This document shows positions 44,587-55,799 of a DNA stretch of 64,000 bases, piece after piece. This DNA is from Cacconaster sp045599325 (GTDB lineage: Bacteria > Bacteroidota > Bacteroidia > Bacteroidales > UBA932), in NCBI GenBank assembly GCA_045599325.1, contig JAZRVT010000016.1, positions 10,815 to 74,814 on the forward strand, written 5' to 3'. The position numbers and the translations under genes were made by a program. How positions within the stretch are numbered: position 1 is the stretch's first letter; each line of letters starts with the position of its first letter. The notes beneath the pieces were generated by a model that did not search any database, had not been told where the DNA came from, and saw nothing but the letters and a program-made list of their open reading frames with translations.

Positions 44587-45337
44587 CATCGTCTGGGAAG
44601 ATGCCAAGGCGACAGTCGAATCCATCGAACCCGCAGTGCGGAAATTCTGCAAGTCACACAAACCTGATATTCTGATATTCCCCGAAACCTATTCCGTGGG
44701 CTTCACTATGAATCCCGCCGTGGCCGAGCCCGCCGACGGTCTGTCGGTCACCTGGCTCAGGGAGACCGCACGCCTGACCGGAGCCGCAGTCATTGCCTCA
44801 GTGCCGGTGCTGGAAAACGGCAGCCGCTACAACAGATGCTTCTTCATCACCCCTGAAGGAGAAGAGTTCAGCTACGACAAGAGGCATCTTTTCAACCCGT
44901 CCGGGGAAGGGAAGACCTATACTCCGGGAAAGAGCCGCACCACAGTCTCCTACAAGGGCTGGAACATCGAGCTCAATGTCTGCTACGACCTCCGCTTCCC
45001 GGTCTGGAGCCGCAACACCGGCAACCGCTACGACCTTCTCGTGAACATCGCAAACTGGCCGGATGTCCGCATTGCGGCTGCAGAGGCGCTTATCCGCGCA
45101 AGGGCGATCGAGAACTGCTGCTATGCCATCTTCTGCAACAGGGTGGGCGAGGACGCCACCTGCCGCTACAACGGCAGGTCCGCCATTCTCAACTGGTTCG
45201 GCCAGAGTGTCTCGGCCTCGAACACAGTGTGCGGAGTGAGGTTCCTCTCTGCGGAACTGGACAGCGGAGCGCTCGCGCATTACCGCGAAAAGTTCCCGGC
45301 CTGGAAGGACGCTGACTGTTTCGAAATTCAGAAATAA
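44552..45337 (+). CDS. Nitrilase-superfamily omega-amidase-like hydrolase
   Basis: A 261-residue carbon-nitrogen hydrolase with the catalytic triad Glu45 (IFPETYSVGF), Lys110 (YDKRHLF) and Cys144 (NVCYDLRFP). It is closest in layout to YafV/omega-amidases, which hydrolyse the amide of 2-oxoglutaramate or 2-oxosuccinamate formed after glutamine or asparagine transamination. Placement next to a PatB-type aminotransferase/lyase fits the known partnership in methionine salvage. The start overlaps the symporter gene. Confidence 0.9.
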   Translation: MENLKIALCQHSIVWEDAKATVESIEPAVRKFCKSHKPDILIFPETYSVGFTMNPAVAEPADGLSVTWLRETARLTGAAVIASVPVLENGSRYNRCFFITPEGEEFSYDKRHLFNPSGEGKTYTPGKSRTTVSYKGWNIELNVCYDLRFPVWSRNTGNRYDLLVNIANWPDVRIAAAEALIRARAIENCCYAIFCNRVGEDATCRYNGRSAILNWFGQSVSASNTVCGVRFLSAELDSGALAHYREKFPAWKDADCFEIQK

Positions 45338-45355
45338 CATCAGGACATAGTGTAT

Positions 45356-46996
45356 ATGAGAAAGATATTTGCTTTTCTGCTGCCGTTCATAGCGGCGGCG
45401 CTGCTTGCCGGATGTCTCCCGCAAGTGGCTGACGGAGACCACGAAATCGTGATCTGCGCGACCACTGACCTCCACGGAGCATTCTTCTCAAGGAACTGCG
45501 ACGGCACCCCTGCCGCCACGTCCCTGTCGAATGTCTCCGCATACGTCAGGGAACTGCGGGCTTCCGGGAACGACCCTGTGCTGGTGGATGTGGGCGACAA
45601 CCTTCAGGGCGACAATGCGGCCTATTATTTCAATTACTGCGCTACAGAGGAGCCTCACATCTTCCCGCGCATCGCAAAGTACATCGGCTATGACGCCATT
45701 GTCCTCGGCAACCACGACATAGAGGCCGGACACGAGGTCTATGACCGCGTCAGGAAAGAGATGGATATCCCTTATCTGGCGGCCAACGCAGCCAACGACA
45801 AGGATGAGAACGGCGTGGCCGACATTGAAGAGAACGGCTCGCCAGCGGTCTCAGACTCCTATTTCCTGCCTTACTGCATCGTTGAGCGCGAAGGCGTCAG
45901 GGTTGCTGTGATCGGTATGACCAACGCCAACATCAAGAGCTGGCTTGGAGAGAGCAAGTGGCGTGGCATCGACTTCCTTCAGATCTCCGATTTCGCTCAG
46001 GAGCAGGTAGACGAGGTCATCTTCCGCGAGCATCCGCATATTGTTGTGCTGGCGGTCCACAGCGGCACCGGGCGCGGTAAGTCTGACTTCGAGAACGAGG
46101 GACTCTATCTCGCCGGCCATCTGAAAAACGTCGACGTGGTCCTTTCGGGACACGACCATTCGCCTGTGGCCCAGAATGTCGACAATGAATATGGCGGCAA
46201 GGTCGTGCTTGTGAATGAAGGCAACAAGGCCGCCAATGTGGGCCAGGTCAACATCACTGTCACTACTGAGGGCGGCAGGGTCGTGGACAAGAAGACCTCC
46301 GTCCGGCTTGTCCCTATGAAGGACTATCCCGCCGATCCTGAATATGATGCTGAATTCCAGCCGGATTATGATGCAGTGTATGCATTCGCGAACTCCCCTG
46401 TCGGCCATATCTCCGACAATATCTATCTCGCCGATGCGCTCGACGGACCTTCATCCTACATCAACCTGATCCAGACCGTGCAGCTCGCCTCCACCGGCGC
46501 TGACATCTCCTTCGCGGCCCCTCTCTCCTCACGCGGCGTCATCCACAAGGGCGAGGTGCGCTTCAACGACCTGACTACAATCTACCGTTTCGAGAACAGC
46601 CTATATGTCGTCGAGATGACAGGACGTCAGGTCAAGGACTATCTGGAAGATGCCTATGACCTCTGGGTCAACCGCAAGGGCGCATCCTACAACTATGATT
46701 CGGCGGCCGGCATCAGGTATGAGGTCAGCCGCAGCGCGAAGCGGGGCAGCCGCGTGCGCATCAAGTCGATGAGCGACGGCACTCCGTTCGACGAATCGAA
46801 GACATACCGGGTTGCGATGACTTCGTACCGTGCCAGCGGCGGCGGGGACCTGCTCACCCGTGGCGCGAAGATTGACCCTGACGATCTGGTCGTGGTCGAC
46901 AAGCTGCCTGATATCCGCACACTTGTCGGCGATTATTTCCGTCAGATGGATGTTGTTCGTCCGAAAGTTTCTGACAATTGGAAATTTGTTAAATAA
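45356..46996 (+). CDS. 5'-nucleotidase/metallophosphatase lipoprotein
   Basis: About 546 residues from the ATG at 45356, with a GTG two codons upstream. The lipobox LLAGC puts the lipid Cys at position 20. Metal-binding motifs are TTDLHGAFF, GDNLQGDN, GNHDIE and SGHDHSP of the calcineurin-like phosphoesterase fold. The C-terminal 5'-nucleotidase domain (about 345-530) supplies the nucleotide site. It hydrolyses extracellular nucleotides or related phosphates. It follows the omega-amidase gene by 18 bases. Confidence 0.92.
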   Translation: MRKIFAFLLPFIAAALLAGCLPQVADGDHEIVICATTDLHGAFFSRNCDGTPAATSLSNVSAYVRELRASGNDPVLVDVGDNLQGDNAAYYFNYCATEEPHIFPRIAKYIGYDAIVLGNHDIEAGHEVYDRVRKEMDIPYLAANAANDKDENGVADIEENGSPAVSDSYFLPYCIVEREGVRVAVIGMTNANIKSWLGESKWRGIDFLQISDFAQEQVDEVIFREHPHIVVLAVHSGTGRGKSDFENEGLYLAGHLKNVDVVLSGHDHSPVAQNVDNEYGGKVVLVNEGNKAANVGQVNITVTTEGGRVVDKKTSVRLVPMKDYPADPEYDAEFQPDYDAVYAFANSPVGHISDNIYLADALDGPSSYINLIQTVQLASTGADISFAAPLSSRGVIHKGEVRFNDLTTIYRFENSLYVVEMTGRQVKDYLEDAYDLWVNRKGASYNYDSAAGIRYEVSRSAKRGSRVRIKSMSDGTPFDESKTYRVAMTSYRASGGGDLLTRGAKIDPDDLVVVDKLPDIRTLVGDYFRQMDVVRPKVSDNWKFVK

Positions 46997-47003
46997 TAAT
47001 TAG

Positions 47004-47011
47004 TATTTTTG
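47004..47011 (+). promoter_or_regulatory. Candidate -7 box of zapBA
   Basis: TATTTTTG, 16 bases before the zapB-like ATG. It fits the Bacteroidota consensus. Confidence 0.5.
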
Positions 47012-47027
47012 CACCGATATACCCGTT

Positions 47028-47315
47028 ATGCCCCAGGATGCAGTCGACAGGCTCAGAGCCAAGATAGAACAGCTGGTTTCGAGATATGAGACTCTCGAGA
47101 GGGAGAATGCTGCTCTGAGGGCGAGAATTGAGACGGGTGAAGCTGAACTAAGAACTAAACAGGAAAAAATAACTAAACTGGAAAAACAGATAGGTGACTT
47201 GCGATTGAAAGAAGCGTTTGCCGGAGCGTCGGGCGACACCGCGCAGGCAAAACGCAAAGTTGCCGGACTCATAAAAGATATCGACGATTGCTTGGCAATG
47301 CTCGGTCAGCAGTGA
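47028..47315 (+). CDS. ZapB-like coiled-coil protein
   Basis: A 95-residue protein, mostly one coiled coil (residues 5-65, heptads such as AKIEQLVSRYETLERENAAL). It lies directly upstream of zapA, and its TGA overlaps the zapA ATG (TGATG). Small coiled-coil proteins at this position in Bacteroidota are treated as division proteins related in form to ZapB. Sequence alone cannot prove homology, as coiled coils look alike. Confidence 0.65.
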   Translation: MPQDAVDRLRAKIEQLVSRYETLERENAALRARIETGEAELRTKQEKITKLEKQIGDLRLKEAFAGASGDTAQAKRKVAGLIKDIDDCLAMLGQQ

Positions 47316-47602
47316 TGAAACAGAGGATTACACTCAAGATAGCGGGGAAGGAGACGACCCACGTAATCGAACCTGAGAAGGAGGAGGTGCTTCGTGCAGC
47401 GGTGGAGAGGATCAACAGGGAGATCGATTCGTTGCGGTTTGACTACAGGGACAAGGATCTGACAGAGATACTCAGCATAGTGCTTCTCTCTGAGGAGAAG
47501 AAGCTCATCGATTATGAGAATGGCAGCAGCGATAAGAATAAGAACCTGCTCAGCCGGCTCGAAGAGCTGGACGAGAGCCTTGGACAATACCTCAGCCGTT
47601 AG
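47315..47602 (+). CDS. zapA: Cell division protein ZapA
   Basis: 95 residues from the ATG at 47315. It has the ZapA pattern: a short beta N-terminus KQRITLKIAGKE, then AAVERINREIDSLR and a long C-terminal coil (SSDKNKNLLSRLEELDESL). ZapA bundles FtsZ filaments at the division ring. A structured RNA follows it, as in other bacteria where 6S RNA lies after zapA. Confidence 0.88.
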   Translation: MKQRITLKIAGKETTHVIEPEKEEVLRAAVERINREIDSLRFDYRDKDLTEILSIVLLSEEKKLIDYENGSSDKNKNLLSRLEELDESLGQYLSR

Positions 47603-47640
47603 TTTGCTCTTTGCCAAAATCAACACTAAAAACTAAAACG

Positions 47641-47783
47641 AGCCAACTCGACAGCTAAAGACAGGCCTGGGTTACCCTTCGGGGGATTCTATTTTATAGG
47701 ACGTTGGAAGTCTGCGGCGTAAATCGGAGCTCAAATCTTATTCATTAAGATTTTCGATAGACCAGGCTAACGGCTTTTTCTTT
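47641..47783 (+). ncRNA. ssrS: Probable 6S RNA
   Basis: No reading frame fits here. The segment folds with a closing stem GCCTGG (47665-47670) with CCAGGC (47762-47767), an outer AGCC/GGCT pair, an internal CCC-TTCG-GGG hairpin (47675-47684), and AATCTTA/TAAGATT (47734-47752). It ends in GGCTTTTTC, a terminator-like tail. A roughly 140-base rod with a large inner bubble right after zapA fits 6S RNA, which binds RNA polymerase holoenzyme. A covariance-model search would decide. Confidence 0.6.
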
Positions 47784-47832
47784 CAAGAGCAAGTATCAGA
47801 TTGACACTAAACTCAATATATATACTTGCACT

Positions 47833-49377
47833 ATGGCAACAATAACAATCATCATCATCACGGCAGTCGTGTCTGCGGCAATCGCTGTCGCGGCGTGCTA
47901 TGCCGTCCGCAAAATAAGACTCAGAAACAGGAAGGACGAGATCCTCAAGCAGGCTGAAGCCGAAGGGGAGGCCATCAAGAAGGAGAAGATCTTCCAGGCC
48001 AAGGAGAAGTTCCTCCAGCTGAAGAGCGAGCACGAGGCATATATCAACGAACGTAACGCGCAGGTCCAGCAGACTGAGAACAAACTGAAGCAGCGCGAGA
48101 TGCAGCTCAATCAGCAGAACTCCGAACTTGGCCGCAAGTCAAAGGAGATAGAATCGACCAGAGAGAATCTCAAGAGCCAGATGGAGGTCGTCAACAAGAA
48201 GATCGAGGAGTATGAGAAGCTCCGCGGCAAGGCGATCGAGAAACTGGAGGAGGTTGCAGGGATGACTGCCACTGAGGCACGCAACCAGCTCGTCGACCAG
48301 ATGAAGGCCGAGGCCAGGACCCAGGCGATGTCATATATCAACGACGTGATGGACGAGGCCCGTCTCAACGCAAGCAAGGAGGCGAAGCGCATCGTCATCA
48401 ACACTATCCAGCGCACTGCCCCTGAAGTCGCCATCGAGAATGCTGTGACAGTCTTCAATATCGACAACGACGAGATCAAGGGCCGCATCATCGGCCGTGA
48501 GGGCCGCAACATCCGCGCGCTCGAGGCTGCGACCGGAGTGGAGATCGTGGTCGACGACACTCCTGAAGCTATCCTCCTTTCGTCATTCGACCCTGTCCGC
48601 CGCGAAGTGGCGCGTCTCTCGCTCCACCAGCTTGTGGCTGACGGACGAATCCACCCTGCACGCATCGAGGAGGTGGTGGAAAAGGTTTCCAAGCAGCTTG
48701 AGGACGAGATAATGGAGACTGGCAAGCGCACCTGCATCGACCTCGGCATCCACGGACTCCATTCTGAACTCATCCGCCTCGTCGGCAGAATGAAATACAG
48801 GAGCTCATACGGACAGAACCTGCTTCAGCACTCGCGCGAAGTTGCGAATATCTGCGCCACTATGGCTTCTGAACTCGGACTCAACGCCAAGGCTGCCAAA
48901 AGGGCCGGCCTTCTCCACGACATCGGAAAGGTGTGTGAGGAGGATCCTGAGCTCCCTCACGCTATCCTCGGTATGAAGGTGGCTGAGAAGTACAAGGAGA
49001 AGTCTGATATCTGCAACGCTATCGGCTCACACCACGAGGAGATCGAGATGCAGTCTCTCATCGCTCCGCTCGTGCTCGTGGCCGATGCAATCTCCGGTGC
49101 CCGTCCGGGCGCACGCCGCGAGGTGATCGAGTCCTACATCAAGCGTCTCAAGGATATGGAGGACATCGCTCTCTCTCATCCGGGCGTGACCAAGACCTAC
49201 GCAATTCAGGCCGGCCGCGAGCTCCGCGTCATCGTCGGCGCAGAGGAAGTCACTGACCAGCAGTGCGAGGAACTCTCGACTGACATCGCCAAGAAGATCC
49301 AGGATGAGATGACCTATCCGGGACAGATCAAGATCACTGTCATCAGGGAGACCCGTTCTGTCGCTTTCGCTAAGTAG
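47833..49377 (+). CDS. rny: Ribonuclease Y
   Basis: A 514-residue membrane-anchored endoribonuclease that starts mRNA decay. One N-terminal membrane helix (about 2-23, TIIIITAVVSAAIAVAACYA) is followed by a long coiled coil (about 35-150), a KH domain (GRIIGREGRNIRALEAATGVE) and an HD domain with LLHDIGKV and the SHHEE segment. All catalytic residues are present. Length and order are standard. Confidence 0.96.
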   Translation: MATITIIIITAVVSAAIAVAACYAVRKIRLRNRKDEILKQAEAEGEAIKKEKIFQAKEKFLQLKSEHEAYINERNAQVQQTENKLKQREMQLNQQNSELGRKSKEIESTRENLKSQMEVVNKKIEEYEKLRGKAIEKLEEVAGMTATEARNQLVDQMKAEARTQAMSYINDVMDEARLNASKEAKRIVINTIQRTAPEVAIENAVTVFNIDNDEIKGRIIGREGRNIRALEAATGVEIVVDDTPEAILLSSFDPVRREVARLSLHQLVADGRIHPARIEEVVEKVSKQLEDEIMETGKRTCIDLGIHGLHSELIRLVGRMKYRSSYGQNLLQHSREVANICATMASELGLNAKAAKRAGLLHDIGKVCEEDPELPHAILGMKVAEKYKEKSDICNAIGSHHEEIEMQSLIAPLVLVADAISGARPGARREVIESYIKRLKDMEDIALSHPGVTKTYAIQAGRELRVIVGAEEVTDQQCEELSTDIAKKIQDEMTYPGQIKITVIRETRSVAFAK

Positions 49378-49389
49378 GGGGATTTGACT

Positions 49390-49680
49390 ATGGAACAGAA
49401 GAAACTCGAGATTGAACTCCGTCCCGACATCGCGCAGGGCCACTACTCGAACCTGGCTATCATCACCCACTCGTTCAGCGAGTTCATCGTGGATTTCGCT
49501 GAGAATATGCCGGGTGTGCCGAAGGTGCCTGTCTGCAGCCGCATCATTATGACTCCCGAAAGTGCAAAGCGACTTCTCGGTGCCCTCAAGGACAACATCG
49601 ACAAGTACGAGTCGCAGTTCGGCCAGATCAAGATGCCACCGGCAATGCTCCCGAACTTCACCCCCGACGCCAAGGCCTGA
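49390..49680 (+). CDS. DUF3467 protein
   Basis: 96 residues from the ATG at 49390 (a TTG lies two codons upstream). It matches DUF3467: a short strand pair LEIELRPDIAQGHYSNL, then AIITHSFSEFIVDFAENMPG and RIIMTPESAKRLLGALKDNI. The function of this small family is unknown to me. It lies 12 bases after rny. Confidence 0.85.
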   Translation: MEQKKLEIELRPDIAQGHYSNLAIITHSFSEFIVDFAENMPGVPKVPVCSRIIMTPESAKRLLGALKDNIDKYESQFGQIKMPPAMLPNFTPDAKA

Positions 49681-50037
49681 CCGTCCGGCTCCGTCTGCGA
49701 TCGTCTCCGCCCCGGCACAGAATCCCGACGGCCTTCCCCGCCTGCAGATGTTGAGCGTGATTTGTAAATCGCTGATATCTAATAATTTATGTGATTTGGC
49801 TTCCCGAAAAACGGGAAGCCAAATTGCATTAATGGTTAATAATGAGAGCTTTACGAATCACGCTGCCTGCGGCTTCGCCTGAGGCTCGGGCAGGTTTTCT
49901 CAGGGCGGCTTCGCCCTTCGGGCTCATCCCACCGCTGATTGAGCATAAAGCGAGGCTCCGGCATTTAATACCTATTAATATTGATTTCTCAATATTATTT
50001 CGTATCTTTACGCGTTTTATAAGCGAATATTTGTAAG
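49681..50037. other. 357-base gap before gyrA
   Basis: Contains a 12-base hairpin TTTGGCTTCCCG/CGGGAAGCCAAA (49795-49823) without a clear T-run, GC-rich palindromic patches such as GGGCGGCTTCGCCC, and an AT-rich gyrA upstream region with a candidate -7 TATCTTTA at 50003-50010. No convincing gene was seen. Confidence 0.6.
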
Positions 50038-52596
<2,559 letters not shown>

Positions 52597-52626
52597 TACA
52601 ATAACTAAACAATATCAACATCAATT

Positions 52627-53940
52627 ATGAAAAGAATTCTTTTAGCAGTATCGCTTATCCTTTCAATCACTGCGGTAAGCGCGCAGCCAAAGTCAGCATC
52701 GGATGCAGTCAAGGCCATCGAAAAGGCTAAAACTGCTTCTCAGGATGCAAAGAAGGCAGCAAAGCCTGCAACCTGGATCAATCTTGCCAAGGCTTATCTG
52801 GATGCATACGAGCAGCCGACCAAGAACCTTCTCGTCAACACTCCTCAGATGGAGGTCAAGCTCTTCCTCAAAGATCAGAAAGTACTCGGCTCAGAAGAGT
52901 TCAAGGGAACTGAATCTGTATATACAGTAGACCATTATGCTGACAAGGACCTCTATTACAACGAGAACGGCATCCTTGAGATGTGGAAGGTGACAAAGCC
53001 GGCAGCAGAAGGCGACCTCCTCAACGAGGCTCTCAACTGCGTCTCCAAGGCCGCTGCAGTCGATCCTAAGGGCAGCAAGGCCAAGGACCTCGCCGAGATG
53101 GTTGAGAACATTCACGGCAAGTTCAACAACGAAGCTCTCTCCTGCTACCTCATCGGTGACTTCCCTGCAGCAGCGAAGCTTTTCGAGCAGACAGTCGAAA
53201 GCTATGCGAACCCTGTAGTCGGAAAGGTCGATTCCATCAACACCTACTACACCGCAATGGTTTCAAATATGGCAGGTGACAGGGACAATGCGATCAAGTT
53301 CTACAACAAGTGCATCGATATGGGATTCTATCAGGAAGGCAACACTTTCTCCAACCTTGCCGGAATCTACAAGGATGCAGGTGATGTCGCTACTTGCAAG
53401 GATGTCCTCGAGAAGGGTTTTGCAGCATATCCTCAGAGCCAGGGAATCCTCGTAGGCCTCATCAACCTCTACCGTGAGAGCGGCGAAGACAACTCCAAGC
53501 TCTTCGACCTCCTCCACACTGCACAGGCAAACGAGCCTACCAACGCCAGCCTCTTCTATGTCGAGGGTGAGATCTACAAGCAGCTCGGTGACATCGACAA
53601 CGCTGTCAAGTACTATGAGAAGTCAGTAGAGGCCAACCCTACCTACGTATTCGGCAAACTCGGACAGGGCATTCTCTACTATGAGAACGCAGTCAAGATT
53701 CAGGACGAGGCTGCAAATGAGTTCGATGACGCCAAGTATATGGCTCTCCTCGAGAAGATCGACGAATCCCTTGCAAAGGCTATCAATCCGTTCGAGCAGG
53801 CATTCACAATGACTGATGACCATGAAGTCAAGACTGCAGTCGCTGAATACCTCAAGAACATCTACTTCCGCCTCCGCGAGAAGGACGAGTCCTACGCCTC
53901 ACTGTTCGAGAAGTACAACAACTTCTTAAAAGGTGAATAG
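52627..53940 (+). CDS. Secreted tetratricopeptide repeat protein
   Basis: A 437-residue exported protein (signal peptide 1-20, ending TAVSAQ). It is built of TPR repeats from about residue 120 to 420 (LLNEALNCVSKAAAV, FNNEALSCYLIGDF, DIDNAVKYYEKSVEANPTY). Such proteins in Bacteroidota are periplasmic scaffolds. It starts 30 bases after gyrA and may be co-transcribed. I cannot assign a more specific role. Confidence 0.82.
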   Translation: MKRILLAVSLILSITAVSAQPKSASDAVKAIEKAKTASQDAKKAAKPATWINLAKAYLDAYEQPTKNLLVNTPQMEVKLFLKDQKVLGSEEFKGTESVYTVDHYADKDLYYNENGILEMWKVTKPAAEGDLLNEALNCVSKAAAVDPKGSKAKDLAEMVENIHGKFNNEALSCYLIGDFPAAAKLFEQTVESYANPVVGKVDSINTYYTAMVSNMAGDRDNAIKFYNKCIDMGFYQEGNTFSNLAGIYKDAGDVATCKDVLEKGFAAYPQSQGILVGLINLYRESGEDNSKLFDLLHTAQANEPTNASLFYVEGEIYKQLGDIDNAVKYYEKSVEANPTYVFGKLGQGILYYENAVKIQDEAANEFDDAKYMALLEKIDESLAKAINPFEQAFTMTDDHEVKTAVAEYLKNIYFRLREKDESYASLFEKYNNFLKGE

Positions 53941-54711
53941 TTCAGAGGATTCCGATCTCGGAAGACAATAGACAGACGCTTGGGAGCCGATGCTCTCAAG
54001 CGTTTTTTTTGCGGCCTTGAGTGCGGTCTGAGGCGTGTTGTTGTTGGCGCTCAGGTGGCAGAGCCAGACGTCGCGGAGCCCTTCGTGGCAGGCGCGGCGG
54101 AGCAGGGAGGAGGTCTGTTCGTTGGAGAGGTGACCGTGATTCTGAAGGATGCGCTCCTTCAGCTGCGGGGGGTAGTTGCCGGTGACCAGCATATCAACGT
54201 CGTAGTTCGACTCGACAACGAGATGGTCAGCCGCCTCCGCGAAGCGGACGGCATCGTCGGTCACTTCGCCCAGGTCTGTCATCACTGTGAAGCGTTCACC
54301 GTCGAAATTGAGATGGTACCCGAGGGTCTGGGTGGCGTCGTGCGGCACGACGAACGGAGTGACCCCGACACCGCAGATCTCTGTGGTCACGCCTTCTTTG
54401 ATATAGCGTTCGCAGCCCGTCAGCAGGCCTGCCGTGCAGAAGTTGTGGCGCAGGGCGGTGTGGAGCGTCCTTGTGGCGTAAACAGGCCTTTTGTAGCGGT
54501 CCGTGAAGGTGCCGAGGCTCTTGATATGGTCGAAATGGTCGTGGGTTACGAGCACGAAGTCAATCTGCCCGATGTCGAAGCCGTGTTCGGCAAGGCGCTT
54601 CTTTATGGTGCGGTTCCCGATGCCCAGGTCAATGAGAAAGGATGTCCGGCCGTTGCTGAAAAAGTAACAGTTGCCGTTGCTTCCGCTTGACAGACTGAGG
54701 AATTTGACCAT
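53926..54711 (-). CDS. MBL-fold hydrolase, YycJ/WalJ-like
   Basis: 261 residues from the ATG at 54711; the upstream 22 codons overlap mtnA and are hydrophilic filler. The opening KFLSLSSGSNGNC is the YycJ/WalJ signature, and the metal motif is VTHDHFDHIKSLG. The family are cytoplasmic metallo-beta-lactamase-fold nucleases with roles linked to replication or the WalR pathway. Its ATG overlaps the mtnA stop by one base (TAATG), so it is the last gene of the methylthioadenosine operon by position. Confidence 0.87.
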   Translation of the reverse strand: MVKFLSLSSGSNGNCYFFSNGRTSFLIDLGIGNRTIKKRLAEHGFDIGQIDFVLVTHDHFDHIKSLGTFTDRYKRPVYATRTLHTALRHNFCTAGLLTGCERYIKEGVTTEICGVGVTPFVVPHDATQTLGYHLNFDGERFTVMTDLGEVTDDAVRFAEAADHLVVESNYDVDMLVTGNYPPQLKERILQNHGHLSNEQTSSLLRRACHEGLRDVWLCHLSANNNTPQTALKAAKKTLESIGSQASVYCLPRSESSELFTF

Positions 54712-55799
54712 TATTTGTCCGTTGACAGCTTTTTGATCTCTCTCGGTTTGTAGACCCCTTTCTCTGTCACTATGCAAGTGATCAGGCTGGCGGGTGTGAT
54801 GTCGAACGCAGGGTTGTATACCTTGACTCCGTGAGGTGCCATAGGCTTGTTGTAGTGCATATCCGTCACTTCGAAGGCTTCGCGTTCCTCGATAGGGATG
54901 TCGTGGCCTGTCTTGCAGCAGAAGTCAATCGTGCTGGTCGGCCCGAGGACTATGAACGGTATGTCATAATGCTTTGCGAGGATGGCCAGACCGCTGGTGC
55001 CGATCTTGTTGGCCACATCTCCGTTTGCGGCGATACGGTCACAGCCCACGAGGATGAAATCTATCTTCCCCTGGCTCATCACTATGGATGCCATATTGTC
55101 GCAGATGAGGGTGGTGTCCACTCCGGCCTTCATAAGTTCGTATGCTGTCAGGCGGGCTCCCTGAAGGAGAGGCCTGGTCTCGTCGCAGAAAACTTTCGGT
55201 GCATAGCCTTTCTGCTGGGCCAGGTATACCGGGCCCAGAGCGGTGCCGAACCTTGAGACTGCAAGGTGTCCGGCGTTGCAGTGTGTCAGGATGCCGCAGC
55301 CCGGGGTCAGAAGGTCAAAACCGTACTCGGAGATGGCCACGCACATCTTGATGTCTTCCATCTTGATTGCGCGGGCTTCTGCCGTGAGCGCATTCTTGAC
55401 CGTCTCGACGGCAGTCTGGTTCCTGCCCTCCATTTCGTCGAAATCAGCCACAACATTGTAGAAGCAGCGTTCCATGCGGTCAAGCGCCCAGGCCAGGTTG
55501 ACTGCAGTGGGGCGGGAGATGTTGAGATAGTTCTTCACGCGCATGAACTCCTTGGTGAGGTCCTTCAGGGACTTCGCCTTGTAGCGGTTTACGCACATTG
55601 CCAGACCTGACGATGCGGCTATGCCGATTGCCGGAGCGCCGCGCACCTTGAGCAGGGTGATGGCGTAGAATATCTCTTCTGCCGATGTCAGGTGCAGGAA
55701 TTTCTCCTGTGCGGGCAGAAGTGTCTGGTCGAGGATGATGACTTCCCGGCCGTTTGTGCTCAGCTCTACGGAGTCGTATGGAAATATGCTTTTGAGCAT
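54711..55799 (-). CDS. mtnA: S-methyl-5-thioribose-1-phosphate isomerase
   Basis: A 362-residue isomerase that turns methylthioribose-1-phosphate into methylthioribulose-1-phosphate. It has KVRGAPAIGIAAS near the N-terminus, the Cys of LTHCNAGHLA, and GCDRIAANGDVANKIGT with the catalytic Asp. It is coupled by one-base overlaps to the phosphorylase gene upstream and the MBL gene downstream, so it acts on the product of that phosphorylase. Confidence 0.95.
   Translation of the reverse strand: MLKSIFPYDSVELSTNGREVIILDQTLLPAQEKFLHLTSAEEIFYAITLLKVRGAPAIGIAASSGLAMCVNRYKAKSLKDLTKEFMRVKNYLNISRPTAVNLAWALDRMERCFYNVVADFDEMEGRNQTAVETVKNALTAEARAIKMEDIKMCVAISEYGFDLLTPGCGILTHCNAGHLAVSRFGTALGPVYLAQQKGYAPKVFCDETRPLLQGARLTAYELMKAGVDTTLICDNMASIVMSQGKIDFILVGCDRIAANGDVANKIGTSGLAILAKHYDIPFIVLGPTSTIDFCCKTGHDIPIEEREAFEVTDMHYNKPMAPHGVKVYNPAFDITPASLITCIVTEKGVYKPREIKKLSTDK

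Noticed and set aside
43465..44661. 398-codon minus-strand frame
   Set aside because: Antisense to the symporter; composition shadow of a membrane protein.
49795..49823. Strong intrinsic terminator after DUF3467
   Set aside because: The 12-base hairpin is perfect but no T-run follows, so I list it only as part of the gap.
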